Source of the DNA: CAYOZL01 sp964408435
Lineage (GTDB): Bacteria > Bdellovibrionota_C > UBA2361 > SZUA-149 > CAYOZL01
Reading direction: 5' to 3'
Assembly (NCBI GenBank): GCA_964408435.1
Contig: CAYOZL010000067.1
Coordinates: forward strand, 1-11,192
DNA length: 11,192 bases
Part shown: positions 1-7,069 of the stretch, one piece after another
How positions within the stretch are numbered: position 1 is the stretch's first letter
Layout of the letters: every line of letters starts with the position of its first letter
Notes under the pieces: model-generated
What the model was told of the DNA's origin: nothing
Seen by the model: only the letters and a program-made list of their open reading frames with translations
Databases searched by the model: none
Position numbers and translations under genes: made by a program

Positions 1-506
1 TCTTGTTCAAACTTTTCTTTGCTAAGTGCGTAGTTCTCTTTTGCTTTAGTAAGAATTGGAATTGGAAGAAAACTTCCAAAGCTATCTAGTAATTCTTCAT
101 AAGCAGTATAGTCTGGAATAAAGTGACCAATGTTGTTTTTACCTAAGGTGGAAACTATTCTTGTAAGAGCAAGTCTTCCACCAGCGCAAATTGCAACATT
201 CTCAAAAGTATATTTGGAAGCTTTATCAGCTCTGTATCTAGCATTATAAAGATCCGCTACTGCAACTCTTAGTTCTTTTAATCCTGCAACAGGAGCATAT
301 TCATGATCATCAGTGTTAAAACAAATATTTGTGATGCGATCAGGCGCACCTTCTAATTGCCCTGTTTCAGGAGCTCCTTGGCCTAGATTAGCCCAAGCCT
401 CTCTATTTTCTTTAAACCCAAGCTTTGCAGCTTCAGTCATTACGTAAATAACACCAGTTTTTGGTACTTTTCTAAATCCGGGTAAATTGTTATTAGTTTC
501 TTTCAT
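1..506 (-). CDS. PLP-dependent class I/II aminotransferase, N-terminal part (runs off left edge)
   Basis: Reading the minus strand from the ATG at 506 gives 168 uninterrupted codons to the window edge. The protein begins MKETNNNLPGFRKVP. Residues 41-48 (LGQGAPET) resemble the N-terminal substrate loop of fold-type I aminotransferases. Residues 70-88 (YAPVAGLKELRVAVADLYN) match the usual 'Y.P..G...LR.A.A' helix, and 104-114 (VAICAGGRLAL) sits where these enzymes bind the PLP phosphate. The catalytic lysine would lie in the missing C-terminal part, so activity and substrate cannot be judged. Members transfer amino groups between amino acids and 2-oxo acids in the cytoplasm. No Shine-Dalgarno precedes the ATG, and a good promoter lies almost against it (see promoter entry). 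A later ATG at codon 23 is possible, but residues 11-22 look like conserved protein. The gene is divergent from the lipoprotein gene, 45 bp away. The family call is firm; the specificity is unknown. Confidence 0.85.
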   Translation of the reverse strand, partial: MKETNNNLPGFRKVPKTGVIYVMTEAAKLGFKENREAWANLGQGAPETGQLEGAPDRITNICFNTDDHEYAPVAGLKELRVAVADLYNARYRADKASKYTFENVAICAGGRLALTRIVSTLGKNNIGHFIPDYTAYEELLDSFGSFLPIPILTKAKENYALSKEKFEQ

Positions 507-543
507 TTTTGTATCAATATAGTTTCTACTGCATAAACGTCAA
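507..543 (-). promoter_or_regulatory. Predicted sigma-70 promoter of the aminotransferase gene
   Basis: On the minus strand, TTGACG (543-538) is followed by a 16 bp spacer and TATATT (521-516). Each hexamer matches the consensus at five of six positions. Only 9 bp separate the -10 box from the ATG at 506. Transcription would therefore start about 2-4 nt before the start codon, giving a leaderless or nearly leaderless mRNA, which agrees with the absence of a ribosome binding site. Confidence 0.55.
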
Positions 544-551
544 GAAAAGTT

Positions 552-1763
552 ATGAGAATAGTATTAGTTCTATTATTATTGGCGAGCTCTTGCACCTTCA
601 TTGCTGATGTTTTTACAGGTAGTGATAAAAATCTTGATTCTAGTGAGCTCTATTTCAATCAAGAATCAAGTGCCGAGCTTCACAGTAAAAACATTGGCTA
701 CAAAATAGGTAGCGATTCTAAGTTGAAAGAGAATATAAATTCTTCTTTTTTTGACGTCTATAAACTTGGCATTAAAGATGTGAGTTCTTTTGAAGTTTCT
801 AGTGATTCTAATAGCTTTTTCTTCTCAGATAAAAACTCTAATCTTTACTGGTATAAAAAAGTCGATAACAAATTTCTTAAAAGAACTTTATTAAAAGGCA
901 GTAGTCCTATTACTGCTCTTGCCTTGTCTCCAGATGAAAGCAAATTAGTAGTTTCTCAGTTTTCATCCGCTTCTATTTTTGACTTACAAAAAATGAAAAT
1001 AGCAGCTAAACAAAAAAAAATTAAAGGAAGAATTAAAACAGTATCTTGGGATAAAACAGGTGAGCAGGTTGCATTTGGTCTTGTTAGTGGGGGAGTTTAT
1101 GTTTGGAGGTTTGATAAGAAAGTAAAAGAGCCTCTTGAAGTTTATGAATCTGAATCTACATCTGCAATTGTTGGCGTAGCTTTTTTACCTTCTTCTGAGG
1201 GAATGTTTACAGCTAGTAGAAAAGGAGAGATTAAAGTTTGGAGACTAAAAAAAGCAGATCAGGAATTAGGGTATTACGATCCTAATGCTTTAATCGATCA
1301 AGATAAGAAAGCTCAGTATAGTAAAGAGGTAGCAACTTTAGATGCTCAGTTAGAAAACATTTGGTTAGATCAAAGCAATTTATATGTCTCTAGCTCTGAA
1401 GGGGAAGTTTACGCTTGGAAGTTAAGAGGTTTAAAGTCACTAGGAAAGATTAAAGCAGACTTACGAGGAGTGTTATCTTCGGGAAGCATTAACCAGGAAA
1501 TCTTTTTTACAACTGGCAGAGAACAAAATCTAAAGTTTTGGTGTGTAGAGTCTTTCACTCAAGAAAATGAAGGAATAGGGCTTTTAAGCTCATTGAAAAA
1601 GGATAGCCCTGCATTATATCGCTCAGGAATATTTGAATCTACTTTGAATTTCGCCAAAATAGCATCAGGACAGTTGTGGGCGTATGAAAAAACGGGTAAC
1701 TTAATAAGTCTTGATTTTAGTAGATTAAATTTTCTTAATAAATGCAATGCGCAAAGTAAATAA
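552..1763 (+). CDS. WD40-repeat beta-propeller lipoprotein
   Basis: The 403-residue protein starts with a short signal peptide (MR, then a Leu/Val-rich core at residues 3-10) ending in a lipobox ASSC with Cys14. Thr15 at +2 would favour the outer membrane under the enterobacterial sorting rule. The rest is a run of WD40-like units, roughly at 70-103, 118-146, 160-188, 204-232, 266-291, 304-331 and 360-388. Several end in the typical aromatic strand (VYVWRF, IKVWRL, VYAWKL, LKFWCV). About seven units suggest one complete propeller, probably an envelope scaffold for protein contacts. I see no catalytic motif. Residues 15-65 form a Ser/Asn-rich linker. The gene's last 17 bases overlap ileS, so the two are probably co-transcribed and translationally coupled. 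An A9 tract lies within the gene at 1012-1020. The ATG at 552 has only a weak upstream purine stretch (AAGAAAAG), but it is the start that gives a lipoprotein signal. Confidence 0.8.
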   Translation: MRIVLVLLLLASSCTFIADVFTGSDKNLDSSELYFNQESSAELHSKNIGYKIGSDSKLKENINSSFFDVYKLGIKDVSSFEVSSDSNSFFFSDKNSNLYWYKKVDNKFLKRTLLKGSSPITALALSPDESKLVVSQFSSASIFDLQKMKIAAKQKKIKGRIKTVSWDKTGEQVAFGLVSGGVYVWRFDKKVKEPLEVYESESTSAIVGVAFLPSSEGMFTASRKGEIKVWRLKKADQELGYYDPNALIDQDKKAQYSKEVATLDAQLENIWLDQSNLYVSSSEGEVYAWKLRGLKSLGKIKADLRGVLSSGSINQEIFFTTGREQNLKFWCVESFTQENEGIGLLSSLKKDSPALYRSGIFESTLNFAKIASGQLWAYEKTGNLISLDFSRLNFLNKCNAQSK

Positions 1764-4700
1764 CAACCCATCATTTCCTGAAATAGAAAAAGAGTTAATA
1801 GAGTTTTGGCAAGAAAACGATATTTTTCAAAAGTCTTTAGCTGAGACAAAAAAAGGAAAAGAATACATTTTTTACGATGGCCCTCCTTTTGCTACTGGCT
1901 TGCCTCATTATGGTCATTTACTAGCTGGAACAATTAAAGATGTAATCGGCAGATATTTTACCATGAAAGGTTATCATGTTGATCGTAGGTTTGGTTGGGA
2001 TTGTCATGGGGTTCCTGTAGAGTTTGAAATTCAAAAGAAATTGGACTTGCACGGTGCTAAAGCAATTAGAGAATTTGGGATTGGTAATTTTAATGAAGAA
2101 TGTAGAAGTATTGTTCTTCGCTATACTAAAGAGTGGGAAAAGTTTGTAAAGCGCTCAGGACGTTGGGTTGATTTTGATAGACAGTATCGCACGATGGATC
2201 TTGATTATATGGAGTCTATCTGGTGGGTTTTAAAAACTCTATGGGATAAAGGCTTAGTTTATGAAGGCTTTAAGTGTGTTCCTTATTCCACAGGAATTAG
2301 TACGCCACTTAGTAACTTTGAAGCGAATTTAAATTATAAAACCGTTCAAGACCCTGCCGTTACTATTCGTGCAAAAGTTTTAAATAAAGAAAGTTCTGGG
2401 CTTAAAGATTTAAATGGCGATGTTTATTTATACATATGGACGACTACTCCTTGGACGCTCCCTAGTAATATGGCTATTGCAGTTGGAAGTGAAGTAGATT
2501 ACGTAGTAGTAAAAACTGAGAATGATGCAGGAAAGACTGAGCTAGCAGTAATAGCTAAAAATAGACTTGAAGCGTATTTTCCAGAAGATGTTGAGATTGT
2601 TATAGAGTTTAAGGGGTCTAAGCTCTTAGGTCTTGAGTACCAACAGTTCTTTCCATATTTTGAAGAAGAAAGAGCGAATAACGCTTTTAGAGTTTACTCA
2701 GGCGATAACTTTGTTACAGATGAAAGTGGTACAGGTTTAGTCCACATGGCGTCTTTTGGTGAGGATGATTTAACAGTATTTCAAGCTAATAAGATTACAG
2801 TGGTAGATCCTGTAGATGAAGACGGGAAATTCGAAGCAGTTGTTTCTGATTTTAAGGGCCTACATGTTAAAGAAGCTGACTCAAAAATTATTGCCAATTT
2901 AAAACAAAGAGAAATTTTAGTAGAGCATAAAACGCTCGAGCACAGTTATCCGTTTTGTTGGAGAACAGATACTCCTTTAATTTATAAGTCTATATCTTCT
3001 TGGTTTGTAAATGTTGAAAAATTTAAAGATACTTTAATTAAGTCTAATTCAGAAATTAATTGGGTGCCTGGTCATATTAAGGAAGGAAGATTTGGTAAGT
3101 GGTTAGAAAACGCAAGAGATTGGGCTATTTCTAGAAATAGATTTTGGGGCACGCCTATTCCAGTTTGGAAATGTGATAGCTGTGAACATCAAATTTGTTT
3201 AGGTTCAGTAAAGGAATTAGAGGATAGAACTTCTACTAAAATTACAGATCTTCATAATCATCATATCGATAAGTTAGAAGTCACTTGTGATAAATGCAGC
3301 GGTAAAATGGAAAGAATCCCACAAGTTCTTGATTGCTGGTTTGAAAGTGGTGCAATGCCATACGCCCAAGCACATTATCCTTTTGAGAATAAAGAAGAGT
3401 TTGAAAATAACTTCCCTGCAGATTTTATCGCAGAAGGGCTAGATCAAACCAGAGGTTGGTTTTACACACTGCTAGTTCTTTCATCTGCCCTATTTGAAAA
3501 GAATGCTTTTAAAAATGTTATTGTAAACGGAATAATCTTAGCAGAAGACGGAAGAAAAATGTCAAAGTCTTTAAAGAACTATCCACCTGTAGATGAGGTT
3601 ATGGATAAGCACGGGGCTGATGCATTAAGGTTGTATTTACTTTCTTCGCCTGCAACAAAAGCTGAAGAACTAAAATTTAGTGAAGATGGGGTAAAACAGG
3701 TATTAAGACAAACAATTTTACCACTTTGGAACTCTTATAACTTTCTTGTAACCTATGCTTTAGTCGATAACTGGACTCCTGCAGTTAGCGCAGGAGATAG
3801 CAAAGCATCTGAGAACCTTTTAGATAGATGGATTTTATCAAAAGTAAGTTCTCTTACTAAAGGAGTTGATAAGTCACTTAGCTCTTATCATCTATACACT
3901 GCCTCTCAACCAATTCTAGAATTCGTTGACCAGCTTACTAATTGGTACATCAGACTAAATCGTAAAAGGTTCTGGTCTGGTAATTCAGATTTAGAAAAAG
4001 CAGATAAGATAAAAGCTTACACTACATTACATAAAGCCTTATTAAGCTTCACAAGAGTGCTAGCTCCAATTTGTCCTTTTGTAAGTGAGCAGATATTTCA
4101 AAATTTAAAACTAGGCTCTAAATTAGAAGCTTTTGAAAGCGTGCATTTAGCGCCTTTTCCAACAGCAGAATCAGAAATAGATTTAGAATTAGAGCAAGCT
4201 TTCTCGCTTTTTGAAGATGTAATTGTTTTAGGTAGAACAATTAGAAATCAAGAAAGCGTTAAGCTAAGACAACCAATTTCTAAACTAACTATAGTTCACG
4301 CAAGTCAGAAACAATTAGATGGTCTTAAGCAATTAGAGACTTATTTAAAAGATGAGCTTAATGTAAAAAATGTTATTTACACTACTGAAGAAGAAGAGTT
4401 TGTAACTCTTAATGCAAAGCTAAATACTGTAAAGCATGGTAGAACTCTTGGGCCAAAGTTAGGTAAGGATGGAATGAGAGAGTTGCATCAATCTATTAAA
4501 CAACTTTCAACTGAAGATATCAGAGCAATTGAACAAGGGCGCTCAACTTTGAATTATAAAGATTTAAAGCTTGGAAGTGATGATATTCTAATAGACAGAG
4601 CACCTAAAAAAGGCTTAGAAGCATGTTCTTCTTCTGGGCAAGTTACTGTTAGCTTAGACCTTGAGCTAACTGATGAGCTTAAGCGTGAAGGTATCTCTAG

Positions 4701-4974
4701 AGAGTTTATTAATCGAGTTCAGAAGTTAAGAAAAGATTATAACTTTAGTGTTGCAGATAGAGTGCTTATAAAATTTATGACTGCTTGCCCAATAATTGCT
4801 AAAGCAGTTAATGAACATAGTTCAAATATTATGACTGAGACACTTGCTGCAGAATTGTTGCATGCAAAAGAGGAAAAAGATTTAGCAGTAGTAGGAAGCT
4901 CAACTCACTTGCCTTCTTTTCAAGAAATTGAAGATAAGACGGTTATTATCTCTATGAGTAGATTGCAAGGCTAA
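1747..4974 (+). CDS. ileS: Isoleucyl-tRNA synthetase, type 2 (eukaryote-like)
   Basis: This 1075-residue class I synthetase charges tRNA-Ile with isoleucine in the cytoplasm. The HIGH signature is HYGH at 54-57, inside FYDGPPFATGLPHYGHLLAG. GWDCHGVPVEFEIQ (83-96) follows. The CP1 editing domain carries TTTPWTLPS (232-240) and GTGLVHMASFGEDD (328-341). A four-cysteine zinc knuckle lies at C476/C479 and C514/C517. WFESGAMPYAQ (531-541) precedes the KMSKS loop, which is KMSKS at 604-608. The anticodon-binding helical domain includes NWYIRLNRKRFW. Length, the WFESG motif and the domain layout place it with type 2 IleRS, the eukaryote-like form also found in several bacterial phyla and generally insensitive to mupirocin. 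The editing motif reads HMASFGEDD where I expect HxAPxFGExD, so it looks one residue shorter and lacks the proline. The start overlaps the WD40 gene by 17 bp and has no clear Shine-Dalgarno, which suggests coupling. lspA follows after 8 bp. Confidence 0.97.
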   Translation: MRKVNNNPSFPEIEKELIEFWQENDIFQKSLAETKKGKEYIFYDGPPFATGLPHYGHLLAGTIKDVIGRYFTMKGYHVDRRFGWDCHGVPVEFEIQKKLDLHGAKAIREFGIGNFNEECRSIVLRYTKEWEKFVKRSGRWVDFDRQYRTMDLDYMESIWWVLKTLWDKGLVYEGFKCVPYSTGISTPLSNFEANLNYKTVQDPAVTIRAKVLNKESSGLKDLNGDVYLYIWTTTPWTLPSNMAIAVGSEVDYVVVKTENDAGKTELAVIAKNRLEAYFPEDVEIVIEFKGSKLLGLEYQQFFPYFEEERANNAFRVYSGDNFVTDESGTGLVHMASFGEDDLTVFQANKITVVDPVDEDGKFEAVVSDFKGLHVKEADSKIIANLKQREILVEHKTLEHSYPFCWRTDTPLIYKSISSWFVNVEKFKDTLIKSNSEINWVPGHIKEGRFGKWLENARDWAISRNRFWGTPIPVWKCDSCEHQICLGSVKELEDRTSTKITDLHNHHIDKLEVTCDKCSGKMERIPQVLDCWFESGAMPYAQAHYPFENKEEFENNFPADFIAEGLDQTRGWFYTLLVLSSALFEKNAFKNVIVNGIILAEDGRKMSKSLKNYPPVDEVMDKHGADALRLYLLSSPATKAEELKFSEDGVKQVLRQTILPLWNSYNFLVTYALVDNWTPAVSAGDSKASENLLDRWILSKVSSLTKGVDKSLSSYHLYTASQPILEFVDQLTNWYIRLNRKRFWSGNSDLEKADKIKAYTTLHKALLSFTRVLAPICPFVSEQIFQNLKLGSKLEAFESVHLAPFPTAESEIDLELEQAFSLFEDVIVLGRTIRNQESVKLRQPISKLTIVHASQKQLDGLKQLETYLKDELNVKNVIYTTEEEEFVTLNAKLNTVKHGRTLGPKLGKDGMRELHQSIKQLSTEDIRAIEQGRSTLNYKDLKLGSDDILIDRAPKKGLEACSSSGQVTVSLDLELTDELKREGISREFINRVQKLRKDYNFSVADRVLIKFMTACPIIAKAVNEHSSNIMTETLAAELLHAKEEKDLAVVGSSTHLPSFQEIEDKTVIISMSRLQG

Positions 4975-4982
4975 TTAACTCG

Positions 4983-5465
4983 ATGATTAAAATATTACTT
5001 TTTATTATTATTCTTGTTCTAGATCAGTATACCAAGCACTTAGCACATACACGCTTACAGGAAGGTCTGCCAGTTGAAGTAGTTCCTGATTTTTTTAATT
5101 TCACTTTAGTTTACAATCCTGGTGCTGCTTTTGGAATGTTCTCTGGAATTCCAGATCCTTATCGAAGAATTGTTCTTTTATCTGTATCTGTAATTGCTCT
5201 AGCAGTTGTTTTTAAATTGCTTTTAAAAGACACTAAAGAAGACGTTTTTTCTCAGTATGTTTTAATAGCTATTTTGTCTGGTGCTATAGGCAATATAATA
5301 GATAGATTTAGATACGATAGAGTGGTTGATTTCCTAGATGTCTACTGGAAGCAGTATCATTGGCCGGCTTTTAATATTGCGGATTCTGCAATATCTGTAG
5401 GTGTTTGCTTATTGTTATTGAAAATGGCTACAGAAAAAAAGAGTAAAATCGAAGATTTAGATTAA
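4983..5465 (+). CDS. lspA: Lipoprotein signal peptidase II (prolipoprotein signal peptidase)
   Basis: LspA is an inner-membrane aspartyl protease that removes the signal peptide from diacylglyceryl-modified prolipoproteins. The 160-residue length is normal. Four hydrophobic segments are visible: about 2-14, 62-81, 90-107 and 128-147. The family blocks are present: DQ at 14-15, YNPGAAFGMF (44-53), GAIGNIIDR (100-108), VVDFLD (114-119) and FNIADSAI (130-137). By comparison with studied LspA enzymes the catalytic aspartates are D116 (VVDF) and D134 (NIAD). Their spacing is one residue shorter than I recall for the Pseudomonas enzyme. The gene begins 8 bp after ileS, reproducing the common ileS-lspA pairing. 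The tail after residue 149 is charged and probably cytoplasmic. Two predicted lipoproteins, its likely substrates, are encoded directly upstream of ileS and directly downstream of lspA. Confidence 0.96.
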   Translation: MIKILLFIIILVLDQYTKHLAHTRLQEGLPVEVVPDFFNFTLVYNPGAAFGMFSGIPDPYRRIVLLSVSVIALAVVFKLLLKDTKEDVFSQYVLIAILSGAIGNIIDRFRYDRVVDFLDVYWKQYHWPAFNIADSAISVGVCLLLLKMATEKKSKIEDLD

Positions 5466-5508
5466 TTTTTGGTAACACTTCTCTCTTTTTGCTCATAACA
5501 TATAAGTA

Positions 5509-5862
5509 ATGTTTAATTTAAGGTTTATTCTAGTTTTCTCTATTCTTATTGCACTTAGTTCGTGCTCTAAATCAGCATATAAAGGCGCTTTAATTGGCGG
5601 AACAGTAGGAGCTGGGGCAGGAGCGATTCTTGACTCTCAGGCTGGTACTTCTGGTATTGCTACAGCAGTTGGAGCTGGAGCTGGGGCTTTAGTAGGCGGA
5701 GTAATTGGTAGCTCTTTAGAAAAGCAAGAAGATGAGCAAGACCAGCTTGCTGAGCAACAAAGATCTCAGAAAACAGAATTAAGCAGACAAGAAAGAGAAA
5801 TAGAAGATTTAAGAAGACAGCAAAGATACGATGATTTGTATCGTAGATATCAAGTAAACTAA
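5509..5862 (+). CDS. Small glycine-zipper lipoprotein with coiled-coil tail
   Basis: The 117-residue product has a signal peptide (hydrophobic residues 6-16) and a clear lipobox LSSC with Cys19. Ser20 at +2 favours the outer membrane. Residues 26-40 and 47-68 are two Gly/Ala-rich stretches with small residues every fourth position, typical of glycine-zipper segments that pack closely in membranes or oligomerise. Between them is a short polar turn (DSQAGTSG). Residues 71-117 are almost entirely Glu, Gln, Arg, Lys and Asp and should form a helix or coiled coil, ending in an Arg/Tyr-rich tip. Glycine-zipper lipoproteins are often linked to envelope integrity, but the exact role here is unknown. 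The gene lies 43 bp after lspA in the same direction and may share its transcript. No clear ribosome binding site precedes the ATG. Confidence 0.8.
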   Translation: MFNLRFILVFSILIALSSCSKSAYKGALIGGTVGAGAGAILDSQAGTSGIATAVGAGAGALVGGVIGSSLEKQEDEQDQLAEQQRSQKTELSRQEREIEDLRRQQRYDDLYRRYQVN

Positions 5863-5887
5863 GAAAAGCCTCCTATACTTCCAGTCC

Positions 5888-6526
5888 CTAAGTCCCTTGA
5901 GCGACGACCCCTATACCACCAGTTGAGTCAGTTCCTTGTCTCCTCGAAATTTCTTTTGAAAGTAGAATATAAAAACTAACTCTTCTTTGGACTTCCAAGC
6001 AGGGAAAAATTGCAAGTAGAGAAGCAGGAATTGAAGTAACTACCGAAACAACAATAGCAGCGGAGAAACTTGAGTTTAGTAATAAGCTAATAAATGTAGA
6101 GCTTGAAAATAAAACTGCTAGAACTACAAAACAAAAATAGTATCTTTGATGAGCTTTTAAATTTGGAATGTTTAAAGATTTATTATCTTCATTGCCTAAG
6201 ATGTTACTTTCTTCTTTTTCTAACTCGTTTATATTTAAAGCGCTTAAATCCTCGCAGTAGTTTATTAGTGTTTCGGTCTGAACACTTAGTAGGGATGATT
6301 TTACAAAATCATTTAAAGGGTAGAAGAACTTCTTGTTTAGTTCTTTCCCGTCTTTGTTTGGTGCAAGCCAAGGAACTCCAACTCTAAGAGTCGAGGCTTC
6401 GCAAATACTGAGCATTTCACCAATGGTTCTGTATTGTTCCGGTATACTGTTTTTTAGATTATTTCTTAAGCGTTTAGCTTTGTTTAATTCTTGTTTGAAA
6501 TCATCAATTCTAATTACCTGAGCCAT
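5888..6526 (-). CDS. Unrecognised membrane protein with two C-terminal transmembrane helices
   Basis: I do not recognise this 212-residue protein. Residues 1-128 are polar and likely cytoplasmic. They include a basic N-terminal helix (about 9-27, rich in Lys and Arg) and an acidic stretch around 99-118 (NINELEKEESNILGNEDNK). Two hydrophobic segments follow at about 129-150 and 154-177, separated by a very short turn, so they probably form a hairpin with both ends in the cytoplasm. The end (198-212) is Gly/Thr-rich. There is no signal peptide, lipobox or enzyme motif. Two plus-strand frames lie opposite, but this frame has a start directly under a good promoter and a sensible membrane topology, so I take it as real. 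It is transcribed against the lipoprotein gene, with the stop codons only 25 bp apart, and divergently from ridA. Composition resembles the neighbours, so nothing suggests recent transfer. Confidence 0.7.
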   Translation of the reverse strand: MAQVIRIDDFKQELNKAKRLRNNLKNSIPEQYRTIGEMLSICEASTLRVGVPWLAPNKDGKELNKKFFYPLNDFVKSSLLSVQTETLINYCEDLSALNINELEKEESNILGNEDNKSLNIPNLKAHQRYYFCFVVLAVLFSSSTFISLLLNSSFSAAIVVSVVTSIPASLLAIFPCLEVQRRVSFYILLSKEISRRQGTDSTGGIGVVAQGT

Positions 6527-6563
6527 ATATGATGTATTTTAGTGCATATTTTTTTTTGGTCAA
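6527..6563 (-). promoter_or_regulatory. Predicted sigma-70 promoter of the membrane-protein gene, with A9 in the spacer
   Basis: On the minus strand, TTGACC (6563-6558) and TAAAAT (6541-6536) are separated by 16 bp. Each matches consensus at five of six positions. The -10 box ends 9 bp before the ATG at 6526, exactly as at the aminotransferase gene, so the mRNA should be leaderless or nearly so. The first nine spacer bases form an uninterrupted A tract (T9 on the plus strand, 6549-6557). Confidence 0.55.
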
Positions 6564-6581
6564 ATTGCTAAGTTCTGGTTT

Positions 6582-6610
6582 TCGACACCATAGTTTTAAA
6601 ATGTTATTAA
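6582..6610 (+). promoter_or_regulatory. Possible promoter for ridA and the downstream cluster
   Basis: TCGACA (6582-6587, five of six to consensus) lies 17 bp from TATTAA (6605-6610, four of six). It would start transcription near 6617 and leave a leader of about 33 nt containing the ridA ribosome binding site. The match is modest and TAAAAT at 6597-6602 is a competing -10, so this is tentative. Confidence 0.3.
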
Positions 6611-6634
6611 TTCGGCTAGTTTAGAGATAATGTG

Positions 6635-6640
6635 AGGGAG
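6635..6640 (+). promoter_or_regulatory. Shine-Dalgarno AGGGAG that fixes the ridA start
   Basis: AGGGAG stands 9 bases before the ATG at 6650. It directly follows an in-frame GTG at 6632 that would otherwise extend the protein by six residues. The location argues that the ATG is the true start. Confidence 0.7.
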
Positions 6641-6649
6641 ATAGATTTA

Positions 6650-7030
6650 ATGGAAGCAATAAAAGAAATACCAGGAGCACCTGCGCCAGTTGGAGCATAT
6701 AGCCCAGCGATAAAATCTGGAAATTTAGTTTTTTGCTCTGGCCAAATTGCGCTAGATCCAGCAACTAATAAATTAGTAGAAGGTGGAGTCGAGTCAGAAG
6801 CTAAACAGGTATTGAAGAATTTATCTTCAGTTTTAAAAGCTGCAGGTACAAGTTCAGATAAGATTTTAATGACGACAATATTTTTGGCAAAGATTGAAGA
6901 TGCAAAAGCTGTAAATGCAATTTATGCTGATTTTGTTAATGCTGATATGCCACCTGCTAGGCAGACTGTAGCAGTTAAAGATTTACCTCTTGGAGTTCAG
7001 GTAGAGATTTCAGTAATTGCAGAGGCCTAA
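6650..7030 (+). CDS. ridA: RidA family reactive imine/enamine deaminase
   Basis: RidA (YjgF/YER057c/UK114 family) hydrolyses reactive 2-aminoacrylate and related enamines released by PLP enzymes such as threonine/serine dehydratase. It protects other PLP enzymes and acts as a cytoplasmic homotrimer. From the ATG at 6650 the protein has 126 residues, the usual family length. The signatures are GAYSPA (15-20, with Tyr17), FCSGQIALDP (28-37), PPARQTV (101-107, with Arg104, the carboxylate-binding arginine) and VEIS (118-121, with Glu119). Catalytically competent RidA is therefore expected. An upstream in-frame GTG (6632) is rejected because the Shine-Dalgarno overlaps it. The gene begins 123 bp from the divergent membrane-protein gene and is followed by the pheA-like gene after 39 bp, so it likely opens the aromatic cluster. 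Confidence 0.94.
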   Translation: MEAIKEIPGAPAPVGAYSPAIKSGNLVFCSGQIALDPATNKLVEGGVESEAKQVLKNLSSVLKAAGTSSDKILMTTIFLAKIEDAKAVNAIYADFVNADMPPARQTVAVKDLPLGVQVEISVIAEA

Positions 7031-7069
7031 ATAAAAAAGAAAATCAACTTCTATTAGAGAAATTTAGAT

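Noticed and set aside
1559..1849. Minus-strand frame across the WD40/ileS junction
   Set aside because: It is antisense to two well-supported coding sequences and has no family features.
5466..5508. Third promoter with the 16/9 leaderless geometry (GTAACA, 16 bp, CATAAC, 9 bp, ATG 5509)
   Set aside because: Each box matches consensus at only four of six positions, so the agreement may be chance; not counted with the two stronger cases.
6103..6521. Two plus-strand open frames (6103-6387 and 6333-6521) opposite the membrane-protein gene
   Set aside because: No ribosome site or recognisable protein pattern; composition looks like antisense of the longer, better supported minus-strand gene.
6632..6649. 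Upstream GTG as the ridA start
   Set aside because: The AGGGAG ribosome site immediately follows this GTG, and starting at ATG 6650 gives the normal 126-residue RidA.
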